35,116 nucleotides of DNA from Nitromaritima sp964584125 (GTDB lineage: Bacteria; Nitrospinota; Nitrospinia; Nitrospinales; VA-1): assembly GCA_964584125.1 (NCBI GenBank), contig CAZOYP010000016.1:1-35116 (forward strand), read 5' to 3'. The translations under genes and the position numbers were made by a program. The notes under the pieces were generated by a model that searched no databases, was not told the DNA's origin, and was given only the letters and a program-made list of their open reading frames with translations. Shown here piece after piece: positions 1-7,805 of this stretch. The number at the start of each line of letters is the position of its first letter. The first letter of the stretch is position 1.

Positions 1-106
1 TATAAAACTAAATAATATTTTTAGAATACATCCAATCCATAGAGCTTTTATATTGTCAGGCATATAAATCAACAAAAAAATTAAAAGCCACTCTGCACAA
101 TGACTC

Positions 107-1210
107 TTAATTACCGAGAACTTTTAAGATGGCCTGGCATGTTCGCTCTTGTTCATCTTTAGTTAAGGTTGGGTACATAGGCAAGGAGAAAATCTCCTTG
201 GCAAGACCCTCTGTAACGGGGAGATCGCCTTCTTTATAGCCTAAGTGCAAATATCCCTGCATAGTATGAATTGGCCAAGGATAACTGATACTAAGAAAAA
301 TATCATGTTTTTTAAGTTCCTCAATGATTGCATCCCGCCGAGGATGCCTGACAACATATAGATAATATACGTGACGATTCCATTCTGCCTCTTCAGGCAA
401 GACTAACTCACTGTCACCCAGGAGTCTTCGGTAATTATCTGCCAGAAGGCGCCTCCTCTGAACATAACTGTCCAAATGCTTAAGCTTTAAAGAAAGGATT
501 TTTGCATGAACTTCATCCAATCTTGAATTGTATCCGTGTTCTTTTGAATAATACGCATTGTCCATACCATATAAGCGTAATCGACGTACCTTATCTGAAA
601 GTTTTTTGTTTTGAGTATTTACTATTCCTCCATCTCCATACCCCCCAAGAATTTTTGTAGGGTAAAATGAATAAGCTGCCATATCTCCAAAAGCGCCTGA
701 CTTTTTCCCTTTAAATAATGCCCCTGTACTCTGAGCACAATCTTCCAATACGCTGAGCCCATGTTTACGCGCAAATCCGACAATACGATCCATGTTCACA
801 CATTGACCATAAAGGTGAACAGGAAGCACACATTTTGTCTTCGAAGTTAGAACACTTTCTATTAAATCCTCATCCATTAAATAAGTGTCAGGCCGAATAT
901 CAACAAACCGCGGTACAGCCCCTGCAGAAACAATAGCTGACACCGTCGGTACTGCTGTATTGGCTACAGTAATAACTTCGTCTCCATTATTTATATCAAG
1001 AGCCTTTAATGCCAAAAACAAAGCATCGGTGCCACTGTTTACTCCTACCCCATAGAGAGAATCACAATAAAATGAAAAATTTTTTTCAAATTCTTTGACG
1101 CTTTCACCTAAAATTAATTGGCCCGAACGAAAAACCTCATCGATAGACGCAAGAATCTCTTCACGATACTCTTCATACTCTCTTTGGTAATCCCAAACCT
1201 GAATCTTCAT
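107..1210 (-). CDS. DegT/DnrJ/EryC1/StrS-type sugar aminotransferase
   Basis: This is a PLP-dependent aminotransferase of the family that converts nucleotide-linked keto-sugars to amino-sugars in the cytoplasm. The 367 residues match the usual family length. Visible landmarks are NSGTDALFLAL (about 58-68), which contacts the PLP phosphate, VLEDCAQSTGA with D157, which pairs with the pyridine nitrogen, and SFYPTKILGG, whose K186 is the expected Schiff-base lysine. The lysine rules out an RfbH/ColD-type dehydratase, which carries His there. The ATG at 1210 is used; upstream Shine-Dalgarno pairing is weak. It lies 42 bp downstream of the SDR gene at 1253-2278 on the same strand and is probably cotranscribed with it. 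The exact keto-sugar (3-keto or 4-keto, dTDP, UDP or CDP) cannot be read from sequence. Family assignment is firm; substrate unknown. Confidence 0.93.
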   Translation of the reverse strand: MKIQVWDYQREYEEYREEILASIDEVFRSGQLILGESVKEFEKNFSFYCDSLYGVGVNSGTDALFLALKALDINNGDEVITVANTAVPTVSAIVSAGAVPRFVDIRPDTYLMDEDLIESVLTSKTKCVLPVHLYGQCVNMDRIVGFARKHGLSVLEDCAQSTGALFKGKKSGAFGDMAAYSFYPTKILGGYGDGGIVNTQNKKLSDKVRRLRLYGMDNAYYSKEHGYNSRLDEVHAKILSLKLKHLDSYVQRRRLLADNYRRLLGDSELVLPEEAEWNRHVYYLYVVRHPRRDAIIEELKKHDIFLSISYPWPIHTMQGYLHLGYKEGDLPVTEGLAKEIFSLPMYPTLTKDEQERTCQAILKVLGN

Positions 1211-1252
1211 ATTTCATTTCTCTTAGCCTGAACTTGGAACTAAATCAGAAGT

Positions 1253-2278
1253 TTACCAATAGTGGGGTTTATTTTTTTTGTAATAGTCCCACGTTTTTTT
1301 TAGGCCCTCTAGAAGTGGGGTTTTAGGTATCCAAAAACATATTTTTTTTATCTTGGATATGTCTGAATAAAAGTCACCCGGTTCTTGGGCTTTTCTCTCT
1401 GGAGAAAATGGTGCAAACGCCCACTTTACTGAAGAATCGATGTTTTTTAATGTTTTGACAATTTGTAAAAAATCTTGCGGTTGATCATGGCCAACATTTA
1501 TAACTTCACCTATAGCATTTTTATTCACTCCACATAGAAGAATTGCTTCGATACAATCATCAATAAATAGAAAGTCTCGTTTAATCTTTCCGTCACCAAA
1601 TACAGGTATGTCTTCTCCATCCATCCCTAGCCGCACAAACCAGTTAACCACACCGTATCTTGAATGTTTCATTTGAGATCGATAACCATAAATATTGGTC
1701 AACCTAAGCATTACTCCCTGTATATTATGAACATCATTATAGGATTGAATAATTTTTTCAGCAGTTAAATTTGAAATTTCATAGATACCGCGCGGATGTG
1801 TTGGCGCAGTCTCAGAAACGGGCAGTTTTGAAGACGGGCCGTATTGACCACGTGTGCCAGCAAAAATGATTTTTGCATTCGGATTATATTTGCGGCACGC
1901 TTCTAAAAGAATAGCGGTACCTTTTATATTAATATCTATATCTGGAAATGGATTTCCTAAACTCATAACATGGCAAACTTGGCCCGCAAGGTGAAAAATA
2001 ATATCTTTTTTAAGGACGGCCTTCTGAATTTGTTGCTCATCTCTTATGTCTGCATTGACAACATCTATTTGGCCTTTGATTGTCTGAATATTGAAAAAGT
2101 TGCCTCCATAATCAGGATCCATATTATCCAACAAAGTGATAGAGGCTTCTAGTGAAACAAGCTGGATCGCGAGATTACTTCCAATAAATCCCAGTCCTCC
2201 TGTAATTAATATATTTTTACCTTTATAGTAGCTCGATAACTCTTCTTTAATATCTGAATTCAAATTCGTTTTTTGCAT
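1253..2278 (-). CDS. Extended SDR, NAD-dependent sugar epimerase/dehydratase, with altered catalytic motif
   Basis: Nucleotide-sugar epimerase/dehydratase of the extended short-chain dehydrogenase family. Numbering is from the TTG at 2284. A Rossmann glycine motif GGLGFIG lies at 29-35, followed by an acidic residue near the end of beta-2 (LLDNMD). FHLAGQV lies near 98, the catalytic Thr in FAGTRGQYG is T144, and the C-terminal substrate half contains RDFLFIDDC. The active-site segment reads YEISNLTAEK: Tyr168 is present, but the Lys expected four residues later is Asn172 (codon AAT). I start at the ATG at 2278; a TTG two codons upstream is also open, and neither has a convincing ribosome site. 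The gene precedes the aminotransferase at 107-1210 by 42 bp, so the pair probably acts on one sugar. Family sure, reaction not. Confidence 0.88.
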   Translation of the reverse strand: MQKTNLNSDIKEELSSYYKGKNILITGGLGFIGSNLAIQLVSLEASITLLDNMDPDYGGNFFNIQTIKGQIDVVNADIRDEQQIQKAVLKKDIIFHLAGQVCHVMSLGNPFPDIDINIKGTAILLEACRKYNPNAKIIFAGTRGQYGPSSKLPVSETAPTHPRGIYEISNLTAEKIIQSYNDVHNIQGVMLRLTNIYGYRSQMKHSRYGVVNWFVRLGMDGEDIPVFGDGKIKRDFLFIDDCIEAILLCGVNKNAIGEVINVGHDQPQDFLQIVKTLKNIDSSVKWAFAPFSPERKAQEPGDFYSDISKIKKICFWIPKTPLLEGLKKTWDYYKKNKPHYW

Positions 2279-2403
2279 CGCCAACTTTTATTCGAAATTA
2301 GTTCATTCAAAAAAAATTAAATTATATATTGAGTTTTTGAAAAAAATATTTTTAAAATTTTAAGAACTAGCCAATCTAATTGATTTTTTGGAGTTTTTTT
2401 TAA

Positions 2404-2432
2404 TTGAGGTAATGTAGTGTTTATATTATAAT
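2404..2432 (+). promoter_or_regulatory. Sigma70-like promoter for the radical SAM gene at 2485
   Basis: A -35 element TTGAGG (2404-2409) is followed after exactly 17 bases by a perfect TATAAT (2427-2432). The predicted start near 2440 leaves a leader of about 45 bases before the ATG at 2485. The region is the divergent gap between the minus-strand SDR gene and this plus-strand gene. No promoter of similar quality was found for the minus strand. Confidence 0.6.
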
Positions 2433-2484
2433 CACCACATGGTTCAAAAGCATACCTTTTTCATATACTAAAATTAAGAAAATT

Positions 2485-3924
2485 ATGAGAATTGCATTGG
2501 TTAAGGTACAAGACTCAACCAAAGATGTTGGATTGGTAAGTGTGCAATATCCGGTTAATGTATCCTATTTGGCTCAGGTTTGCCTTGATCTGGGATGCCA
2601 GACTGAAGTTTGGGATTTTTGTGTAGAACCTTATAATGAGGACTATATTAAACAAAAGATTCAAAAATTCAAGCCTGAAATCATAGGATTGTCTTGCGTC
2701 ACCCCCGCTATTAACAATGGCCACCAAATCGCTAAGTGGGTTAAAGAAGTTGATGAGTCTATACTTACCCTAATTGGAGGTGTTCACGTTACCTGCCTCC
2801 CAAATGAAACAATGGAAGAATTCCCCTCTTTTGACCTTGGGGTACTTCGTGAAGCAGAAGAGACACTACCGGATATCATTCAAGCTCATGAAAATCAAAA
2901 AAGCCTTATAGGAATTCCTGGTACCATATACAGAGAGGGTGGAAACATAGTTTCTGCACCCCCTAGAGAGCTGCCTGATGTGAATTTAATTCCATACCCC
3001 AATAGAAACATCTTACCTCTAGATTGGTATTCAACCCAACATGCTTCTAGGGGAATTTCAAGAAAATTTTGGGAAATAATTGAAGTCGATTCCTCAAGAG
3101 GCTGTCCATACCCCTGCACCTTTTGCAATGTGGAAATCACTCATGGTCGATCCATGCGCTTTCGTAATCCTGAAAATGTCCACAAAGAAATTGAACCGTG
3201 CGTTAAGAACTTCGGAACTAATTTTGTAATATTTAATGACTCAACATTTACTATAAACAAACAACGTGCCATAGAAATTGTTCAAGATCTTCCTGGTTTG
3301 GGAATTGAGGGTTATGATGTTTGCGCCCATGTTAATACTGTAGATTTTCGAATGATGGAGTCATTTGCGAAATCTGGATGTACTAAAATTAGTTTTGGGG
3401 TTGAGTCCGGATCTGACAGAGTCTTAAAAAGAATTGGGAAAAATGCTAATCAGAAAAGCATCCGAAGAGCGTTTCAACTTGCTAAAAAAGCCAAAATACC
3501 TATCGTAGAAGCTACATTTATTTTAGGTGCGGATCTTCATGAAACAGAAGAAGACATTGAGGCCACAGAAAAACTGATTAGAGAAATCAAACCAGATATT
3601 GTAGGCGTTGGAATTATAACCCCTTATCCAGGTACCCCACAATTTGAGGAGATAAGACAGTTTTGCGACATAGAAAAAATCCCTTGGGATGTTTATAATA
3701 TATTCACCGGTTCACCACCACCGTGGAGAATAAAAAACTTTAGCTCAAAAGAGTTAGTCTATAAAAGAGACCATATATTAAAATCATACTATTGGAATCC
3801 AAGGTACATGTTTAACCGTATTGTCAGAATTCGTTCACTTTCAGAGCTTACCTACTGGGCTGATATGGCCAAATCTTTTTACCGGCACATTATCAGACCC
3901 ACAACCGCTCGTTTAGAAGCGTGA
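2485..3924 (+). CDS. B12-binding-type radical SAM protein
   Basis: Radical SAM enzyme with an N-terminal cobalamin-binding-like domain, 479 residues. The N-terminal part (about 1-140) has the alternating fold segments of B12 domains, including IIGLSCVTP (66-74) and IGGVHVTCLPNE (97-108), but no DxHxxG cobalamin-ligand motif, so B12, if bound, may be base-on or absent. The radical SAM core starts at SSRGCPYPCTFC, where C207, C211 and C214 form the CxxxCxxC cluster ligand set. FGVESGSDRVLKRIGK (about 305-320) is typical of the SAM-binding half. The gene stands alone on the plus strand with its own promoter, between two minus-strand glycan blocks. Such proteins methylate or rearrange unactivated carbon, but the substrate is unknown; the context suggests a sugar or lipid-linked glycan. 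Confidence 0.88.
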   Translation: MRIALVKVQDSTKDVGLVSVQYPVNVSYLAQVCLDLGCQTEVWDFCVEPYNEDYIKQKIQKFKPEIIGLSCVTPAINNGHQIAKWVKEVDESILTLIGGVHVTCLPNETMEEFPSFDLGVLREAEETLPDIIQAHENQKSLIGIPGTIYREGGNIVSAPPRELPDVNLIPYPNRNILPLDWYSTQHASRGISRKFWEIIEVDSSRGCPYPCTFCNVEITHGRSMRFRNPENVHKEIEPCVKNFGTNFVIFNDSTFTINKQRAIEIVQDLPGLGIEGYDVCAHVNTVDFRMMESFAKSGCTKISFGVESGSDRVLKRIGKNANQKSIRRAFQLAKKAKIPIVEATFILGADLHETEEDIEATEKLIREIKPDIVGVGIITPYPGTPQFEEIRQFCDIEKIPWDVYNIFTGSPPPWRIKNFSSKELVYKRDHILKSYYWNPRYMFNRIVRIRSLSELTYWADMAKSFYRHIIRPTTARLEA

Positions 3925-4279
3925 TCACCAAACTCCAGACTCAAATTTTTCCTATTGTTTAAATAAAAAAAATGAAATAACAAGTCATCATTAGCCTATA
4001 TCACACTTAGAGGCCACCTGAATAATTTCTGAAAAAAATTAATTTCAGCAAGACGACTATTAGGTCTTCAGGATCTTTTTCTTTCCAATAAAATATCAAA
4101 ATAAGTTTTACTGTTTTGCCATTCCCCGGCGGCTCAATATAGCAGATCAGAAAAAAGTAAAAGCTCCATCAATAATATCACTTTAAACTCTAGCTTTAAA
4201 AAAACAAGGAAGAAATCTCTAGGTTTAAAAGAGATGCAAAGGCTTTTTTAAAAAAACAACCCGCCTCCTAGCCTTTAAA
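3925..4279. other. Convergent intergenic region without a gene
   Basis: No supported ORF lies in these 355 bases between the plus-strand radical SAM gene and the minus-strand methyltransferase. It contains short inverted repeats: CTGAAA/TTTCAG (4029-4034 and 4043-4048) and ATCTCT/AGAGAT (4215-4220 and 4230-4235). The second is followed by a run of T at 4244-4249 and could end plus-strand transcription. The right end overlaps a possible minus-strand terminator described separately. Confidence 0.5.
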
Positions 4280-4291
4280 CTAAGAAGGAGG
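4250..4291 (-). terminator. Possible rho-independent terminator of the minus-strand block
   Basis: Read on the minus strand, CCTCC (4287-4291) pairs with GGAGG (4264-4268), with an inner TAG/CTA extension. After a short CGGGTTG spacer there is a seven-T run (4250-4256). The hairpin begins inside the last codons of the methyltransferase gene. The spacer between stem and T-run makes it less than ideal. Confidence 0.4.
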
Positions 4292-5377
4292 ACTTATATT
4301 AACTTTTTTAAAGAATAACTCCCGATACAGTTTAAAAATGGTTGGATTATTTTTTAAATAAGGACCGAACTTCTCCTTGAGTCTGCGTAGTTGAATTAGT
4401 TGGTAAAATCCGAAAAGTAGTTCCGCCTTTATCAAGTTTTTTATTTGTTCTTTATAAGCACTTCTATCTATCAAGTTATTTTTATTACTAGTGGACTCAT
4501 AGTTTTCGTTTTTCTCGAAAACACAGACTAAATTCATAGGGTGTGCAATATAAGAACTTTTTAAAAGAGAAAATCCAAAATTTTTAAGAAGATTAGTGAA
4601 GGAACGTTTAGAAAATAAGTAATTATGACATAATCTAAATTCCATTCTAGAGTCTGCAAAGTTATGAAGTGTATGTAGTTTACTTCCATCTGGGACAGAA
4701 AATAGCAACCTCCCTTTGCTGCTAAGCAATTTAGAAAGGCTCGTCAACTCTGCTTTAATATCCAAAAAATGCTCAAGTGAATGGTCACAAATGATTAAGT
4801 CAAAAGGGCTATCAAATTCAATCTCCTTATAGTCACCGCAGAAAACCACTAACCCTTTTCTCTTAGCATATTCTATACTAGCAAAGTCAAAATCTACTAC
4901 AGTGCACTTATTACCGTTTTCTAAAAATGGATAAAGTCGACCCCCACAACGCCCACCTATCATTAGAATGTTTTTACTCTTATCTAAATCAACGAATGGA
5001 ATAATGTAAGTTTTTGCATATTTAACAGATTCCTCGAATTCACTGTCAAGGTCTCTTACTAAGGGAATAGTACTAGGACCATAATGATATAAAGTCTCAT
5101 AATATTTTTCATAAAAAATTTTTAACGACTCTGCATCCATATAGGGGTTTGCTCTTATAAGGCCACATTTTTTACAAATCACATATCGTAAATATACCCC
5201 CAAGTAATCTACTTCCGATAAGGTAACTTCACTTTCACTTTCACATGGGCAAAAAGTAGGTACAAATTTAATCCCTTTCGATTGAATATCTCGTTGCATC
5301 GCATCAAGAATTGGTTTTTGCTTTGCGCTTAGAGAAATAAGGCTACGGTTCGGGTATCTGAAGCGAAAATAAGTCAT
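4280..5377 (-). CDS. Class I SAM-dependent methyltransferase with N-terminal Cys motif
   Basis: Predicted SAM methyltransferase of 365 residues. The N-terminal section has paired cysteines (C43, C45, C68, C71; the latter in YVICKKCGLIRANPY), resembling the small zinc-binding lobe of sugar C-methyltransferases of the Methyltransf_13 type. Motif I is NILMIGGRCGGRLYPFL (about 136-152), and the acidic VVDFD (160-164) would bind the SAM ribose. The segment FDLIICDHSLEHF (about 192-204) is the motif before the substrate pocket. It is the last gene of the long minus-strand series, separated from the LIC12162-type gene by 459 bases, so it may have its own promoter. The start ATG at 5377 has little Shine-Dalgarno complementarity. 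Likely a glycan-modifying methyltransferase; the acceptor is unknown. Confidence 0.8.
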   Translation of the reverse strand: MTYFRFRYPNRSLISLSAKQKPILDAMQRDIQSKGIKFVPTFCPCESESEVTLSEVDYLGVYLRYVICKKCGLIRANPYMDAESLKIFYEKYYETLYHYGPSTIPLVRDLDSEFEESVKYAKTYIIPFVDLDKSKNILMIGGRCGGRLYPFLENGNKCTVVDFDFASIEYAKRKGLVVFCGDYKEIEFDSPFDLIICDHSLEHFLDIKAELTSLSKLLSSKGRLLFSVPDGSKLHTLHNFADSRMEFRLCHNYLFSKRSFTNLLKNFGFSLLKSSYIAHPMNLVCVFEKNENYESTSNKNNLIDRSAYKEQIKNLIKAELLFGFYQLIQLRRLKEKFGPYLKNNPTIFKLYRELFFKKVNISPPS

Positions 5378-5836
5378 AAGTGAGTATAACTAATATTTTT
5401 TAAGTTATGCAAAGTTTTCTCTTGCCGCAATTTATGCAGATTAATTAAAAAAAGACATCCTAATAATTATCATTCTACGATATGATAATAAGGAATTTTT
5501 TAATTTTGATAGGTTTCATTATTTAAGGGGGAGAAAATTTCATACTATCTACTGTTCAGACTTTTAAATATAAATGAAGAGAGCTTTTGCCGCACAAAAA
5601 GAGGATCAACTCTGAACCAAAGAACTAAAAATTTCTATTTTTTTTCTAAAACCAAGGCCTCTTTTATATATTCATCATTGCCTATTTACGCACTACACCT
5701 AAAAAACTTATAAACAAATGGGAAAAGAATTACTCAATATTTACTAACTTGCCATAAAAAAATTATATTTAGTATGATTTTAATAAAAAAAGTACCCAAC
5801 ATATTTATGTTTTTAAAATTCTTTCGATAGCTCTAT
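5378..5836. other. Long intergenic region with an inverted repeat
   Basis: I see no convincing gene in these 459 bases. They separate two minus-strand genes and are strongly AT-rich. The one distinct structure is a perfect inverted repeat, ATTATCAT (5466-5473) and ATGATAAT (5482-5489), with an 8-base spacer, about 90 to 110 bases upstream of the methyltransferase start. It could be an operator or a hairpin. No clear -35/-10 pair was found. Confidence 0.45.
5466..5489. repeat. Perfect 8-bp inverted repeat, operator-like
   Basis: Arms ATTATCAT and ATGATAAT flank the spacer TCTACGAT. The spacing fits either a dimeric regulator site or a weak hairpin. The GATAAT-like arms recall Fur-type sites, but the arrangement does not match the standard 19-bp Fur box. 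Confidence 0.35.
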
Positions 5837-7612
5837 CTAATAAGTTAACTTTAATAGTTCCTTTTTCCACTCTTCAGACCAATCCTCGCTAACTCGGGCG
5901 AATCTATCACAAAACTTATCTTTTGCATCCTGAACTATAGGAGATAACCACCAAGCTAATGGGTCCTTATATATCTTGTTTAACTTTGAAGCCGCAGATT
6001 CAGGAGTGTCATGAAGAACACCAACTTTTCTCAATAAGTCAAAATGCGGTCTAGCTAATTCATTCAGTTCATTATACTTTGGGTCCCAGCAAAGAAGAGT
6101 AGGATAGTTGGCCGAAAATGATTCTAGAAATGGCGTCCCGTTGTAAAAACAAACACACATTCGACTTTCTTTAAAATGGCTGCGAAGAGACTTCCTCCCT
6201 TTATAAATATTTGGACAAGCCTTAGAGTCACGCCATCTTATATCTTCTTCCCAACCTGAAAATTTGAATAATCGAAAAACAAGATGTTTTGAAACCGCAA
6301 AAGAAACATTTTTTAAAAATTTTTCTTGTAATTTATAGGTCTCAAGAGCTACTGGACCATCTGGAACAGAAAACTTCTGAGCAGTATATCTAGGAAAGGA
6401 GGATGTCACGCATACAATCGAACCTTTTGGGTCTTGTATGCAACTCCCTTTACTAGCTAACATAGAAGACGGCATGGGCACCACCTTGCTCTCATTTCTA
6501 TGAGTCCACCCCCAAGTAAAATAACGATCAGCTATACTAACATCATGATCGTCGTCCACTGACCAAAGTGCGTCACCAACATGCCCGCCATGTTGGGTAA
6601 TAACTAATTTAGCCCCTTTTTCTACTTGAGTAGCTGCCCATAATTTAAATCCTTCATTAATCTTCTGTGCGATTGATGTTAAAATTACCTTGGTTCTTTT
6701 TGGATAGACTTCCAAAGCTCTTTGAGTCATAGTTGCATAACCTTCAACATGGACCTTTGGAATTTGCAACGGAACACATTTTTTTAAAATTGATTCGAAA
6801 CTATCTTCCGCGGGATTAGCAGGTAATTTAATTCCACGTCTCATTTCCCAGTCTACATTTACTTGATCTATTTCAATACTAGGTCTATAGGGACAAGGCA
6901 TCATTTTCATAGCTGATTGCAGTTTTATAAGATCAAAAGGTTTTATATAGCTTTGATCGACTACTACTAATGACTGCAATGAATTTGGAATAAACCTTGA
7001 AAAGATTTTAGCTAAAGAAATAAGTGAACTGGTACTCGCCTTATTGGACTTAAAGTTTTGATACGCCCCAATATTTGAAAAACCCGTACCTCCAATCGTT
7101 TCCCATGGAATTTTTGTTGAGAACTTTATGACTTGACTAAATAGACAATGATTGTAATCATCCTCAGTATAATTAAAATGAAATTCTTCGAAATCATTAA
7201 ACAAGCACCACTTTGGAAATTCAGGAGTGATCCATGTGTTTTTTACTTTTCCAGATTCTTCAGCAAAACAAATTGAACGATATCTATCTAACAAAATCAT
7301 TGTAAAATATAAAAGCCATGGGCCAACAACAATCCGCCAATACTTTAAGGAGTGATCGGAACCATGAATTTTATTAAGCTCCTTAGATAAATGAACCAAT
7401 AGGCGCTCATAAATTTTCATTGAATAAATATAGTCTTGATAAAACTTTCTCCTATCTAATCCATAATAAGAAAGAGTCTCGGAGGATAGTTTAGACCATG
7501 CGTGCCTTTGACTATAAATTTTACACCATTCACCTAAAAAAATAATCGGTTCATCAAAGTTCCAAAATTTTTGATTAGCTGTAGTTACTAAAAACATTTT
7601 TTTATAAGACAT
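5837..7612 (-). CDS. LIC12162-family putative transferase (surface carbohydrate biosynthesis)
   Basis: The 591-residue protein matches the LIC12162 (TIGR04331) family of putative transferases known from Leptospira LPS loci. Family signatures are the N-terminal FLGEWCKIYSQRHAWSKL (about 25-42), the region around YWRIVVGPWLLYF, and the QHGGHVGDALW and YFTWGWTH segments in the middle. The C-terminal part has GTPFLESFSANYPTLLCWD, which recalls the donor-side region of GT-B glycosyltransferases, and ends with ARPHFDLLRKVGVLHDTPE. No signal peptide or membrane segment is evident, so it should be cytoplasmic. It lies 193 bases downstream of a radical SAM gene on the same strand. It is the only glycosyltransferase-like product in the minus-strand series that includes the CMP-sugar genes, so it is a candidate to use that donor. 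Family assignment firm; activity inferred. Confidence 0.88.
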   Translation of the reverse strand: MSYKKMFLVTTANQKFWNFDEPIIFLGEWCKIYSQRHAWSKLSSETLSYYGLDRRKFYQDYIYSMKIYERLLVHLSKELNKIHGSDHSLKYWRIVVGPWLLYFTMILLDRYRSICFAEESGKVKNTWITPEFPKWCLFNDFEEFHFNYTEDDYNHCLFSQVIKFSTKIPWETIGGTGFSNIGAYQNFKSNKASTSSLISLAKIFSRFIPNSLQSLVVVDQSYIKPFDLIKLQSAMKMMPCPYRPSIEIDQVNVDWEMRRGIKLPANPAEDSFESILKKCVPLQIPKVHVEGYATMTQRALEVYPKRTKVILTSIAQKINEGFKLWAATQVEKGAKLVITQHGGHVGDALWSVDDDHDVSIADRYFTWGWTHRNESKVVPMPSSMLASKGSCIQDPKGSIVCVTSSFPRYTAQKFSVPDGPVALETYKLQEKFLKNVSFAVSKHLVFRLFKFSGWEEDIRWRDSKACPNIYKGRKSLRSHFKESRMCVCFYNGTPFLESFSANYPTLLCWDPKYNELNELARPHFDLLRKVGVLHDTPESAASKLNKIYKDPLAWWLSPIVQDAKDKFCDRFARVSEDWSEEWKKELLKLTY

Positions 7613-7805
7613 TAATATCGTCTGTCATATAAGGTTTTCGTTGCTATTTAGAACTCACAAGTATGAACGCTTTGCACATTTCAAAATCTTAACCTTAGTT
7701 GGGCAAGCTCACTCTTCATTTATAGTTAAATTAATGATCGGGCGTGTTCGGGGAATATTACATGGGGCAAAGAGCTATTTTGACATTAGTTTGTTCTCTT
7801 CTGCC

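Noticed and set aside
1..97. A hydrophobic minus-strand frame open to the left edge, with an ATG at 63
   Set aside because: Only about 20 codons follow the ATG and there is no Shine-Dalgarno site. It might be the start of a membrane protein (for example a flippase), but the window does not show enough.
107..1210. The DegT aminotransferase as the KdnA partner of the KdnB homologue
   Set aside because: It is separated by more than 11 kb and by a strand change, and is paired with an SDR epimerase. The adjacent class III aminotransferase is the simpler partner, though this is not excluded.
4029..4048. A terminator just after the radical SAM gene at 2485-3924
   Set aside because: The CTGAAA/TTTCAG hairpin has an AT-only loop and no following T-run, so it is a poor terminator.
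5466..5489. A Fur box
   Set aside because: The arms contain GATAAT-like text, but spacing and core do not match the standard Fur consensus, and no iron gene is nearby.
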